A DNA stretch of 64,000 nucleotides from Gari tellinella (taxonomy: Eukaryota > Mollusca > Bivalvia > Cardiida > Psammobiidae), in NCBI GenBank assembly GCA_922989275.2, contig OV277871.1, forward strand, positions 28,840,693-28,904,692. The letters run 5' to 3'. Both the position numbers and the translations under genes were made by a program. Every line of letters starts with the position of its first letter. The stretch's first letter is position 1. Positions 31,833 to 42,420 of the stretch are shown piece by piece. The notes under the pieces were generated by a model. The model was not told the origin of the DNA. It worked only from the letters and a program-made list of their open reading frames with translations, and did not search any database.

Positions 31833-32484
31833 TTTTACCATAATTATCATAAATGCGTTTTATTGGGATATACGTGAGCTAGAACTGTACACGTATATAG
31901 GCGTTTTTGTTACAAGTATACAACCGAGAAAAGACAAGCAAATTGAACACCGGCACTGTAAAAGTGCAAACTCTGCCGATGGATATTCCCTCAATAGACC
32001 CATTAATTGGTTCTTTCACAAATATGAAAGCCAGCTGCCAAACAGTGCATAGAAAAATCAAGATTAAATGTCTTGTTACTATGGTTACACTTATCCCAAT
32101 AAGCATTTCTTGACCTTCATTTGCAAAAATAATTTAATAGGGACCGAGTGACTCGATCAAGCTCTTTGAAACATTTATTGGTGTTTCATTAGATGGAAAT
32201 ACATGTACTTTAAAATTATATTGTACAAACGACAATTTCAAGCAGACGGCAATTTATCGTTAGAAATGGCAAAACGTCGGCTGTTATTGGTCTCTAGTGT
32301 AATAAGTCTAAAACTATTGGTGTGTTTCTAGTAGAAACGCCACTATATTCCCGTATACAATCGCCAGATTACCAAAAAGACGCAGAGAAGCAGTTAAATC
32401 ATTGACATCTAGCGACGAGTATACTTGTCCGTTGCAAAAAGTATACTTTTGAAAAGTACGCCTGTCCTAAAAGGACTAGGCGAC
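31833..32484. other. no gene; short repeats only
   Basis: AGCGACGAGTATACTTGTCC near 32412 recurs as AGCGACGAGTATACTCGTCA near 61997, a dispersed short repeat of unknown type. Confidence 0.4.
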
Positions 32485-32570
32485 TTTACTTAACGACTTT
32501 ATTTAACTAGAGAGCTCATTTGATAAGATCAATCTTCCTTGAGGCGCTCGACATGTTAACTTTTTTTAAG
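32485..32570 (-). mobile_element. LINE 3' end, minus strand
   Basis: On the minus strand, CGCCTCAAGGAAGATTGATC then TTATCAAATGAGCTCTC and TTAAATAAAGTCG followed by a second TTAAGTAAAGTCG. It matches the 3' end at 63063-63180. Confidence 0.6.
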
Positions 32571-33369
32571 ATTACTCTCTCCAGGAAAAAATAAATCAAA
32601 AGATGTATAAAGGAAAATATACGGGGTAGTGAGTTATAACGCAACCAATTCTTCTCAAAAATAGTTACTATAGATATTCATTATTTTTCCCTTTGTATAT
32701 AGTTGTACTGTTTATCGTCGTATATGTTACATGTATAATTTTTTTTTATAAAAATACTTTATAAGCTATTGTATATAATAATAAGATACGCATACCATGC
32801 TGTACGGTGTGTTGAGGATGGCGAATTTCCCAGACCTTTACACACCTACTATAGGGATAATAAAGTATTTAAAAAAAACTTTTTTAGACCTTCGAAAAGG
32901 CATTTGATACAAAACAACATTATATTAACCACAACCAGGTGTATTATTTTGTAAACAGTTTGGTTTATATTTGTTCACCACCGTAGGCGTGTTAAGTCGA
33001 CTTTGCAAACAGTTTGGATTCAGTTCAGACGTCACGCAAGACAACACACACATTGTATATCGTGTTTTACCAACTCCACATTGGTTCGAATACCGACCGA
33101 GTTAATTTATTATCTTTGAAATGTATTTTTGTTAACATAAACCTTTGCTGAAATTAACATTTACTAGTTTATAAAGGCACATGGCATCCATTCTCTACAA
33201 GAAAAAATAAGGCAAAATTTGGTGTTCAGTCTCTTTAAAGGTTAATTACTAAAATCGAGAAAATGAGTTTTTGTTTATCTGTAAGCGGCTAGGTTAATGA
33301 CTTATTCACGATGTCCATTAACTCTAACCATGATAGAAGCGAATAATTATGTGCAACAGTGATTACCTT
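32571..33369. other. LINE UTR remnants and half palindrome A
   Basis: GAAAAGGCATTTGATACAAAA (about 32896) is homologous to 63136 and so belongs to the same LINE 3' region. GCAAACAGTTTGGATTCAGT at 33004 is a solitary palindrome A arm. Confidence 0.45.
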
Positions 33370-33436
33370 TGCAAATAGTTTGGATCCACATGAGACGCCG
33401 CGTAAAGCGGCGTCTCATCTGGATCCTACAGTCTGA
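33370..33436. repeat. palindrome A, GATGAG subtype
   Basis: GCAAATAGTTTGGATCCACA, TGAGACGCCGCG and CGGCGTCTCATCTGGATCC. The outer right arm is replaced by CTACAGTCTGACACT. Confidence 0.75.
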
Positions 33437-34586
33437 CACTTTGACCCTGTTTTGAAAATAAATTTAGAAAATTCTATTTTTGTTAAAGAAGACATTTTTT
33501 TTCAGGCGAAACTTTTACCCAGCATGCAGAGAGTTAAGAAAGATGCTTGGTTTTTATCACATTCGTGACCCCGCTGTCTAAAATTTAAGCCACTTAATTA
33601 ACCCATTTCCATCGGGCATGATGGAAAAAGCTAATTGCCAATACTGGAAAGCCTTCTATTACCACCATTTATGGTAACAGTGGAGAAGACATTATTATTT
33701 CCTGTTGAAGCGCCCCAGAGACCTTCCAACATTAGAAAGATAGATTTATTTCGGTAAAAGTGTACATAACATGGCAAAGCATAATTAAAGCAAACATATA
33801 AGAGCCATGTAATACGCACTAGAAACCAAGGATAACACAAAAAGGAAAATATTTTCCTTATTTCCATTGTGGTCCTTGATTCTAGTGGCAAGACACAGCT
33901 ATTTACGGTATTATTATAAATACATATCACAGATAGTATCTTACATTAAAAGTATCACAGATATATCATTGTAATCAAAGTTAAGCTCAAAGTTTGTCAG
34001 TTTCAGAATGACTAGACCATGTTTATAAGTTAACACAGCAGAGTATCAGAACAAATCATAAGAATAATAATAAAGTGAAACAAAGCTATCTAAACTAACA
34101 CATATATATTAGTAGGCAAATGAATAAAAGGAAATCCTGATATGCAAAAATATCCAATAAGTGCATGTCGTTGTTCTGGGACTTAGTTGTCATAGGGGAT
34201 ATTTCTATTTATTAGACCGAGATAATCTCCTCTGCCAAAAAAACGAAAAGGAAGGCATACCGGTGGTTTTGATTCCATGCACTGCTTTGCAACGCATGGG
34301 ATTAGCCGAAATCATCATCTCATCATTTCATCCCGCACCATTCATCGGTGCATTATGTCCTTTTTTGTGTCGCAGTGCCGTAAAACCATCTCATCCACCC
34401 ATCATGTTGAAGTGAAACTAAACGCAAACACAAAGCAAAACATGTGCAAAATAGCAATTTCTTAAATATAATTTCACCTGTATTAGTATTAATAATATTA
34501 TTATATCTATATTTCTTTATTATATTATATTAAAACTAAACGCAAACAAAAGACATTAAATATGTAAAGTGGCAGTTTATTGAATA
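33437..34586. other. no feature recognised
   Basis: AT-rich; several frames of 60-100 codons without recognisable content. Confidence 0.4.
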
Positions 34587-34766
34587 TAGTATTACATGTT
34601 ATGTTATGTTATATTATATTATATTATGTTATATTATGTTATTTTATATTATATTATATTATATTATATTATGTTATGTTACGTTACGTTACGTTACGTT
34701 ACGTTACATTACATTACATTACATTACATTATATTACATTACATTACATTATATTATATTATATCT
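34587..34766. repeat. pentanucleotide microsatellite (TTATG/TTATA/TTACG/TTACA)
   Basis: Zones of TTATG, TTATA, again TTATG, then TTACG (about five), TTACA (about five) and TTATA units. The Leu/Tyr/Ile-rich frame across it is a repeat translation. Confidence 0.92.
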
Positions 34767-35140
34767 TGATCCTTTGTAAATATTTAAACTCATTCGATCC
34801 TTAAGCTTCAACTGGAAAATTACAGTTTCCGATTTGATAATTAACAGTCCCTTTTTTGCATATTTACGGCTGATTTAGCTTTATGTTGCAAAATGACACC
34901 CTGATCACAGTGTGCCAAAACATGATCTGGTACAGGCGCCAGTTGACGAGAATACCCGATTGCTCTACGTAAAGTACCGACATTTACCAACATTGGTCCA
35001 ATCTCATTAGGGGTGTACTACCTTAACCCATGTAATGACGAATCATCGTCTTGCACAAGATATTCGTCTGCAAATTAAGTTGTTTTTCACAAACTGTATA
35101 TGGTATGAAAATATAAGTGAATTAACACCGATACGATTTT
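34767..35140. other. no feature recognised
   Basis: TTCGTCTGC words near 35060 hint at a palindrome A carrier interior. No ends found. Confidence 0.35.
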
Positions 35141-35207
35141 GCAAACAGTTTAGATACAGATCAGACGCCGAGTAACTCGGCGTCTGATCTGAATCTAAAC
35201 TTCTTGC
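35141..35207. repeat. palindrome A (GAGTAACTC tip)
   Basis: GCAAACAGTTTAGATACAGA and TCTGAATCTAAAC keep pairing at TTTAGAT/ATCTAAA, a mirrored variant of TTTGGAT/ATCCAAA. Confidence 0.8.
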
Positions 35208-35616
35208 AAATCCGACTCGACTAACAATCTGCACTAGAACATGTTTAACTATTTCTAGTAATGTAACTCTAGACAATTCGCAAGAATAATCAGTTTTTTC
35301 ACCTCTCTGTTCCCAACGAGCCATATAATCGATCACAAGATTTAAACCAGTTGTTGATAATATTAACTGCCCCCCTGAGCTTCTGGTGTGCTGGGATTTT
35401 AGAGTATTGAAATTTTAGAAAACATTTGAGGCATGGGCAGCATATCACGTGTTTTGCAATTTTTGTAAAATGTTTGATTGCGATACAAACAAGTCCAACA
35501 ACTAAACGATGATTCGTTGATGGTGTTAACACATTGACATGTAAGTCGCGACTTGGCTGATGTTTTAGTCTCGTCCATTGTTGGCTGTTAAGGGGTTGTA
35601 AGTAAAAGACGCATAT
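35208..35616. other. no feature recognised
   Basis: A 108-codon minus-strand frame crosses this stretch but has no recognisable domain and starts next to a LINE tail. Confidence 0.35.
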
Positions 35617-35665
35617 ACAATTCAATTCTTCTTCTTTATTGCATTAAACATATATCGTATGCTTA
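35617..35665 (-). mobile_element. LINE/retroposon 3' end with GAATT tail, minus strand
   Basis: On the minus strand, ATATATGTTTAATGCAATAA then AGAAGAAGAATTGAATTG. A homologous end is at 48345-48420. Confidence 0.5.
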
Positions 35666-35920
35666 AAGCAAGCATGGTATAATAACACAACAAGTCGCTA
35701 CCAGAAATAGTCGAAATGTCGTAAACAACGAACACTCTTTCAAACTATTTCTAAGACAACGCAGCATACTTTCCAACCAAATGCATTGTGTGTGATGAAA
35801 ATCAGGCAAAAAAGGTTAGTGAGTATACAAACCGAATGGACGGTCGGACTGACTATCAGAAAATGTAATACCATAACACGTTCCATTTTTCAACGAGCAT
35901 TAAAACTATCCAAAGCAAAA

Positions 35921-36195
35921 ACTCATTTGTACTGTACTTGGAATAACACGGGGGGCCAACTAGGTATTACGATGAAATGTTTGTCTACGACAACCTATAT
36001 GGGTATTATAACAAATTTGTATTGCTACGAAGGCAATTTTGATGTCGTAGACAAACATTTCTCACTATATACACTGACTTCGTAGCAATACAAATCTCTT
36101 ATAATACCCATATAGGTTGTCGTAGACAAACATTTCATCGTAATACCTAGTTAGCCCCCCGTGGTTATCTCGAATACCAATTCTACAAATGAGTA
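35921..36195. mobile_element. long fold-back element with about 110-nt arms
   Basis: ACTCATTTGTA..ATAACACGGGGGGCCAAC is mirrored by GTTAGCCCCCCGTGGTTAT..TACAAATGAGT. Inner arms (GGTATTACGATGAAATGTTT, GTCTACGACAACCTATATGG, TTGTATTGCTACGAAG) are almost perfectly paired. The loop (36034-36077) repeats GTCGTAGACAAACATTTC from the arm, so part of one arm was copied into the loop. Confidence 0.85.
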
Positions 36196-36508
36196 GTTGA
36201 ATGTTTTGAACACTGAATTATGAACCTAAAACAGTGCAATAGCTGTCTGAAATTACATTGTCTGTTTGCAGATTTAATTAACCCATTATTCCATAGATAC
36301 GCGCATTTTTTACGGAATTGATTCATTCTTTCACTGAAGAAAAAGGAAGTTCCACTTTATACAGTCATGAAATGTATCATAAGTAAACATATCTATATCC
36401 TAGCAGATGGTCACTTACAGCAGACTGGAAGTAAAGTAGAATGCACCTTAATCTTCAATACTATTTAGAAACAAGCTATTGGGGGAAATTTAATACATGA
36501 TTGACTGT

Positions 36509-36760
36509 TTAACCCTTTACCCAATAGAAGCGCCTTTTAGCGGATATGATTTATTCATCCGCTGAAGAAAATAGTTCCAATTTAATCAGTAATGAATATG
36601 CAATATAGTGAATATTTCCTATATTATAGCACATGATAGCTTAAAGCAGGCTGAAAGTAAAGCAGAATGCGCCCTAAGGCGCATTCTGCTTTACTTTCAA
36701 CCTGCTTTAAGTAGTCACCTATCTTAAGTACTAGAAATAGGCTATCAGGTAAAGGGTTAA
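36509..36760 (+). mobile_element. TTAA-flanked (piggyBac-like) MITE carrying palindrome B
   Basis: TTAACCCTTTACCCAATAGA opens and GGTAAAGGGTTAA closes 252 bp. GCGCCTTTTAGCGGATATGA and TATTCATCCGCTGAAG are shared with 8537-8776. Palindrome B at about 36640-36711 (GCGCCCTAAGGCGC tip). Confidence 0.9.
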
Positions 36761-36944
36761 TAAGTAAATCTCGACATTAAAGACAAAAAAACAAACCTTC
36801 TTTTACTATACACTGCCATAATAACGAGAATTTTGTTTGAAAGTGTCACGTGCTTTAGTTTCTAATACTCGGCTTTTAGACATTTTGACAGAAGAAAAGC
36901 ATCGATACAAATGTCATACAATATGTTTCTACATCAGAGATCGA

Positions 36945-36981
36945 GGTATTTGGCGTCAGATCTGGTTCCAAACTGTTTGTA
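36945..36981. repeat. right half of palindrome A
   Basis: TGGCGTCAGATCTGGTTCCA then AACTGTTTG; the left arm is not recognisable. Confidence 0.5.
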
Positions 36982-37085
36982 AATGCCAGATTAGTCGGGT
37001 TGGTAAGGGAATAGATTACTTCACTAAAGATTTATCGTTGTTTTTCCAAGCAACGCATTTACTGGCTTAAACAATTATTTCTATT

Positions 37086-37154
37086 ACAAACAGTTTCGCG
37101 CCAGATCAGACGCCGGGGTAACCCGGCACCTGATCATGACCCAAACTATTGGCA
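37086..37154. repeat. palindrome A (GGGGTAACCC tip)
   Basis: ACAAACAGTTTCGCGCCAGA and TGATCATGACCCAAACTATT; about 125 bp before the next carrier. Confidence 0.7.
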
Positions 37155-37279
37155 ATGTACATGAAAAATAATCATCAATGTTTTCAAAAAAATCATTTTC
37201 TTCATTTTAGCATACAGCATTTTCTTTTATATAGTTTCATTGAAACCGTAAAGAATGCCGTTTCCCCACCGTAAACATG

Positions 37280-37529
37280 TACAGTGGAGAAAACGTTATA
37301 CTTTCCCAATAAACGCGTTTACGCTAAAAGTATTATTTCCAATGCAAACAGTTTGGAGCCAGATCAGACGCCGGGTAACCCGGCGTCTGATCAGGCTCCA
37401 AACTGTTTGCCACCAAGATAAACATGAATTATCAGAACTGTCCAAAAGTTGTACTTTTCTACGTTTTAGTGTTTTGCGTTTGCGTACGTTTGCGTTTAAA
37501 CGGGAAAGAATAACAGATTCTCCACTGTA
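37280..37529 (+). mobile_element. complete CAGTGGAGAA-type MITE with palindrome A
   Basis: TACAGTGGAGAAAACGTTAT and ATAACAGATTCTCCACTGTA; 250 bp. Palindrome A 37344-37410. Nearly the same sequence as 30281-30530, which suggests recent amplification. Confidence 0.92.
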
Positions 37530-37651
37530 CACACAAATAAATGTACGGCGAGATAATGGAATACTTTGATTATCTCAAAAAATCACAAAAAAGGTTTCAT
37601 GTAATTTTCTTGTAAACACTTGTACTCACAAGCTTGAATGTTTCGACATTT

Positions 37652-37718
37652 CTAAACAGTTTGGCTCCAGATCAGGCGCCGAGTAACTCGACGTTAGCCC
37701 AGAATCCAAACTGTTTGC
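37652..37718. repeat. palindrome A (GAGTAACTC tip), right arm eroded
   Basis: TAAACAGTTTGGCTCCAGAT, GGCGCCGAGTAACTCGACGT and CAGAATCCAAACTGTTTGC. Confidence 0.7.
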
Positions 37719-37897
37719 TACTCGCATTTAGGTGTCATTAACTTAAATGCACGCATACTTAGTTTGAAATGTTTTATAAGCTATATTACTGTAAAGGGCA
37801 AAATTCAGCGAGGATAAGGGATTGGATACTAAAAAGGAGCGATCATTATTGTTGAAAATGCTGTCTATTTCAATGTTTAATGCCGTACAAAAATCCC

Positions 37898-38110
37898 TTA
37901 ACCATTAACCTGCGGTAAACTCGTCTGCTTTGAAAGTGTCTTCTGCCAAATTTGTTAAAATTAAGATTCATACATTTTTTATTAAGGAAACTTAAAGACG
38001 AGTGTCGAACAGTTTGGATCCAGATCAGACGCCGCTTAACGCGGCGTCTGGTCTGGATCCAAACGGTTTGCAAAAACTAATCAAGTAGCGAGCGGCAGAC
38101 ATCGGGTTAA
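37898..38110 (+). mobile_element. TTAA-flanked MITE carrying palindrome A
   Basis: TTAACC.TTAACCTGCGGTAAA at the left, ATCGGGTTAA at the right. The interior has CTCGTCTGCTTTGAAAGTGT shared with 43744-43957. Palindrome A at about 38005-38071. Confidence 0.65.
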
Positions 38111-38367
38111 CCGGTTATGAAGAATTAAATTACTGGTTAGAACTATTTGCATTTTGCGTTTAAATAGCTATCGGGGGCTGTTCATGGGGGAATTTCGTGC
38201 GCCAGGAGTGATGTTTCATGCACTTTTACATTTGTACTCGTGGAAAATTGAAAACAGTAAAATAATGGGTTTCTGCCGAAGCGCCGACAGTATAATGATG
38301 TTGACTACATTTTGTAATATATGACATGGAACAGTGGTGTATGTCAGAAGTCTTTACATTCCATTAC

Positions 38368-38470
38368 TACAGTGGATATTATGTTAGTTCCAATGAACGC
38401 GTTTATGCTAAAACAATGATTTCCATTGCAAACAGTTTGACGCCTGATCAGACTCTTAAATGTTTGCCAC
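38368..38470 (+). mobile_element. left half of a CAGTGGAGAA-type MITE
   Basis: TACAGTGGATATTATGTTAG, AACGCGTTTATGCTAAAAC and GCAAACAGTTTGACGCCTGA; the palindrome is collapsed (TCAGACTCTTAAATGTTTGC) and the right arm lost. Confidence 0.65.
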
Positions 38471-38513
38471 TCAAAATAAAATACTTTTTGTGTTCAGAAT
38501 CATCATATGGTAC

Positions 38514-39540
38514 AGTGTCAATCAAGTGACTGGTTTGGGTAATGGGTCAATCAAGTGATTGGTTTGGGTAATGGGTCAATCAAGTGATTGGTTTGGGTAA
38601 TGTGTCAATCAAGGGACTATTTTGGATACTGTGTATATCAAGTGCCTGTCAATCGAGGAATTTGTCATTTGTCAATCACGTGACTTGTTTTGATTATTTA
38701 GTTAGGGTACTATGTCAATAAAGTGACTGGTTTGGGCACTGTATCAATAAAGTGACTGGTTTGGGTATTGTCTCAATCAAGTTACTGTTTTGCACTGTAT
38801 CAATCAAGTGACTGGTTTTGGTACTGTGTCAATAAAGTGACTGGTTTGGGTATTGTCTCAATCAAGTTACTGTTTTGCACTGTATCAATCAAGTGACTGG
38901 TTTTGGTACTGTGTCAATAAAGTGACTGGTTTGGGTATTGTCTCAATCAAGTTACTGTTTTGCACTGTATCAATCAAGTGACTGGTTTTGGTACTGTGTC
39001 AATAAAGTGACTGGTTTGGGTATTGTCTCAATCAAGTTACTGTTTTGCACTGTATCAATCAAGTGACTGGTTTTGGTACTGTGTCAATAAAGTGACTGGT
39101 TTGGGTATTGTCTCAATCAAGTTACTGTTTTGCACTGTATCAATCAATTGACTGGTTTTGGTACTGTGTCAATAAAGTGACTGGTTTGGGTATTGTCTCA
39201 ATCAAGTTACTGTTTTGCACTGTATCAATCAAGTGACTGGTTTTGGTACTGTGTCAATAAAGTGACTGGTTTGGGTATTGTCTCAATCAAGTTACTGTTT
39301 TGCACTGTATCAATCAAGTGACTGGTTTTGGCACTGTGTCAATAAAGTGACTGGTTTGGGTATTGTCTCAATCAAGTTACTGTTTTGCACTGTATCAATC
39401 AAGTGACTAGTTTTGGTACTGTATCAATCAAGTGACTGGTTTTGTAAGTATGTCAATTACATGACTGGTTTGTGTAATGTGTCAATCAAGCGACTTGTTA
39501 GGGAACTGTATTAATCACGTGTCTGATTTGGGTACTGTGT
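38514..39540. repeat. minisatellite with 85-bp trimeric higher-order repeat
   Basis: The basic unit is about 28-29 bp (GTCAATCAAGTGACTGGTTT then GGGTACT). Diverged single units occupy 38514-38740. From 38741 to 39420 three different units form an 85-bp block repeated eight times (starts 38741, 38826, 38911, 38996, 39081, 39166, 39251, 39336) with very few differences. Single units resume afterwards. No unique spacers, so this is not a CRISPR array. Confidence 0.95.
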
Positions 39541-40001
39541 CACTCATGGCATGTTCAAGAACAATACAAATACGGTGGCAGCGCCCTATAACCACCCATG
39601 CAAGAAACAGAAACATAGCGCACCATCCATATCCTCAAAACAGAATATTTTCTAAACCTCGTTCATTGTTATTCCGTTTCCTGGAACTATGTTTGTCAAT
39701 AGACGAATAAGTGGCCCAGCTTTAGGTTGTAAAAGGATAATAAATCTTGATTTCCCCATTCATAGTATGACATGTGCCCCTGTGAGTTATGACAGGCATG
39801 ATGTAGTGGCGGAACATATACACAGTGTCGGAGAGAAAAAAATGCTACAAATTGTTGGAACGAATTTTGACTGTCATATTTGAAAGCATTATCAAATCTG
39901 TCTTATCATGCTCATCACGGCTCCGAATAAGAATGAATAAACTGATAATTCCACAAATTTCCCTATGGCTTTTGATTAGAATCGTCTTTTTAATGGTAGC
40001 T
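39541..40001. other. no feature recognised
   Basis: Two frames of about 65-75 codons have no recognisable content. Confidence 0.35.
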
Positions 40002-40063
40002 TAAAACAAGTAAAGTATAATACGTATTGCAACGCTGTTTGCTTTTAGTTTCAACCTGTTTTA
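40002..40063. repeat. decayed palindrome B
   Basis: TAGCTTAAAACAAGTAAAGT and TTTTAGTTTCAACCTGTTTT then AAG. Confidence 0.5.
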
Positions 40064-40123
40064 AGTGACCATCTGTCTTAAAAACAAGAAATAAAGTATA
40101 GGGTACAGGGTAAAAGCGTCTAT

Positions 40124-40387
40124 TTAATTTCGATTGTGTCTACTAACAGTGGAAGCCGACACTTGCGTATACTTAATTGGGTACGTAGTGGTAACTGGCC
40201 ATTTCGATCTGCACATAACGGTCCGTGTAGTTCGAGTTATCCCCCGGCCGTTTTCATAAAGTTCTGCTTGTCCGGGTGGAAGTGGAAGCGGCCGGATGGA
40301 GAATTTCTCTTGCTCATGCTTCAGTATTCTTGATTGCGTTTGAATATCCATGTCAAATTTAATAAAGATCCGAGGATAAACCGTCAA
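40124..40387 (-). CDS. unrecognised 87-codon ORF, possible first exon
   Basis: The minus-strand frame from ATG40387 encodes a basic, Pro- and Arg-containing peptide (for example SIRPLPLPPGQAELYENGRG) with less AT-driven composition than nearby frames. A second Met in MDIQTQSRIL lies 12 codons in. On the minus strand TATATAAAG is about 65 bp upstream of the ATG (near 40450), with GATTGGA nearer the start, so a small promoter is conceivable. I recognise no domain and no clear splice donor. It may be chance. Confidence 0.22.
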   Translation of the reverse strand: MTVYPRIFIKFDMDIQTQSRILKHEQEKFSIRPLPLPPGQAELYENGRGITRTTRTVMCRSKWPVTTTYPIKYTQVSASTVSRHNRN

Positions 40388-40663
40388 TGTTGTTTGGAGA
40401 TAAACAAACCAAAACGACTATCCAATCAAATAAACAAACACAATTTCGCTTTATATATTGATAATACATTCTGCAGAAACAATTTCATTTCGAATATTAA
40501 AATAAGAAAGTATTGATTTGATATACGAGTATACAAACGATTCGCCATTAATAATCAAACAGTGATTTAATTAATGGGTTTAGAAATAAGTGGAAGCTAA
40601 AACTAGGATGGAAGTAAAACAAAAAGATTCTGCATGTGTTTTCTGTTTTACTTTTAACTTTTT

Positions 40664-40900
40664 AAACCCTTTACCCCATAGCGTGTTTCTAGTTTCGAGG
40701 ACAGGTTGATAATTAAAGCAGGTTGAAAGTGAAGCAGAATGCGCCTTGAGGCGCATTCTGCATTACTTTCAGCCTGCTGCTTTAAGACACTATCTTCCTG
40801 AATAGAGAACTATTTTGATAGTGCATATTCATGGCTGTACAACGTGGTAACTAAACGTTACATTCCTATATATGGAGGAATACATTAAACGCGTAAAATT
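40664..40900 (+). mobile_element. decayed palindrome B MITE
   Basis: TTAAACCCTTTACCCCATAG at the left. Palindrome B at 40713-40786 (GCGCCTTGAGGCGC tip, extra GCT in the right arm). The right flank GAGGAATACATTAAACGCG recalls GGAGGAATA..TTAAATGCGC of other copies, but no TTAA end is left. Confidence 0.65.
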
Positions 40901-41177
40901 GCATATTAATGGAGTAATGGTTGAAAAGCGCACAAAAAAACCTTTTAAGTAGTGAAAAATAGAGTAATTTACTGCATAATTCTTTATAAGGGCAGACAGG
41001 GGCCATGTTGATTAGACAATGATATATTTTGTTAATTTCTCTACAGAAATAATATACAATCAAAGCTGTATGAAGCTAACACTAAATTATATCTAAAGGC
41101 AAATGACTGTTTAATGTTAGATACAAAAATAATGCAGCAATATCCTATAAGAGCTGTCCGCATTGTTTTACCTGGCT

Positions 41178-41378
41178 TTAACCCATATGTGCTCAGGATC
41201 CCTTATATGGGACATATGCAAACAGTGTAGACTCTGATCAGACGCCGCATCATGCGGCGTCTGATCAGACTATACATTGTTTGCTGAAAATGATTTTTTT
41301 ACCAGGCATCCTTTTGATAAAAAATGGACTAATCCAATATATAAACATGGGAGAATCCACTGGGTATAAATGGGTTAA
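41178..41378 (+). mobile_element. TTAA-flanked MITE (CCCATATGTG ends) carrying palindrome A
   Basis: TTAACCCATATGTGCTCAGG and TATAAATGGGTTAA. Palindrome A 41218-41284 is of the GTAGACTCTGATCAG subtype with a GCATCATGC tip. The rest (AAAAATGGACTAATCCAAT) is shared with 59862-60090. Confidence 0.85.
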
Positions 41379-41611
41379 GCACAAACCTGTATTATACGGT
41401 AGCCCAAAGCATGTTTAGATCGTCGCTTAATACAAGACCGATTGTATGTAGAGATGTTATATGAGTGATTTGTGGTCGATGTTTCCAATCATAGATTGTC
41501 TGGGTATATATAGAGAGTCCAATTACTTTTGCATATACCGCAATACTGTTAATATTGTGTTCCCCGACTACTTCAAAAATATCTATTTGCAATATATAAA
41601 ATAATAAAAAA

Positions 41612-41785
41612 CCCTACATGACGACCACATAATTATGTTAATTATTATGTGTTTAAGGCGGGTGGTTTCTGAAAGCAACGTGAAAGTAAAACATGAAATT
41701 TCTGTTTTACTTTCATCTTGCTTTAATCGGTCACCTGTCTTTCATACAGTCAGTTAACCTTTATAGGTGGTCGTAATAGAAGACT
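41612..41785 (+). mobile_element. palindrome C MITE whose right end seeds a minisatellite
   Basis: CATGACGACCACATAATTAT at the left; palindrome C about 41655-41725 (AACGTGAAAGTAAAACATGA and mirror); the right terminal arm GGTGGTCGTAATAGAAGA starts the tandem array below. Confidence 0.7.
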
Positions 41786-42420
41786 TTAACGATAAGCTAA
41801 TAAACTTGATAGTCGTAATAGAATGTATGAACGGTATAATTGATAAACTTGGTGGTCGTAATAGAAGAATTTAACGATAAGCTAATAAACTTGATAGTCG
41901 TAATAGAATGTATGAACGGTATAATTGATAAACTTGGTGGTCGTAATAGAAGAATTTAACGATAAGCTAATAAACTTGATAGTCGTAATAGAATGTATGA
42001 ACGGTATAATTGATAAACTTGGTGGTCGTAATAGAAGAATTTAACGATAAGCTAATAAACTTGGTAGTCGTAATAGAATGTATGAACGGTATAATTGATA
42101 AACTTGGTGGTCGTAATAGAAGAATTTAACGATAAGCTAATAAACTTGATAGTCGTAATAGAATGTATGAACGGTATAATTGATAAACTTGGTGGTCGTA
42201 ATAGAAGAGTTTAACGGTATATGCACAATAGAATGGTTAAAAGGTATAATTGATAAACTTGATAGTCCAAATAGAAGGACTAAACGGTATAATTGGTAAA
42301 CTTGGTGGTCGAAATAGAAGAGTTATATGGTATATATCTAATAAAACTTGGTATTAGTCTAAAAATGGTTTTAATTAATAAACGTTATCTCATAAGGTTG
42401 GTGGTCATAAAGATGAGTTT
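41766..42420 (+). repeat. 85-bp tandem array derived from a MITE terminal repeat
   Basis: GGTGGTCGTAATAGAAG recurs at 41766, 41851, 41936, 42021, 42106 and 42191, exactly 85 bp apart. Each unit has two related halves, GGTGGTCGTAATAGAAGAAT and GATAGTCGTAATAGAATGTA, each ending AATAAACTT or GATAAACTT. Diverged units run on to about 42420. Confidence 0.92.

Noticed and set aside
31665..32052. Phe/Leu/Cys-rich ORFs suggestive of a transmembrane protein
   Set aside because: They come from a G/T-only tract.
33061..33110. B-box-like GGTTCGAATAC, possible tRNA or SINE
   Set aside because: No A box at the right distance on the same strand and no pairing arms.
34580..34804. 74-codon hydrophobic ORF resembling a membrane peptide
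   Set aside because: It is the pentanucleotide microsatellite; a period of five forces the Leu/Tyr/Ile pattern.
38514..39540. CRISPR-like regular array
   Set aside because: Units are contiguous 85-bp repeats without unique spacers, in an evident animal genome.
41766..42420. CRISPR-like regular array
   Set aside because: Continuous dimeric minisatellite; both halves of the unit are related and there are no variable spacers.
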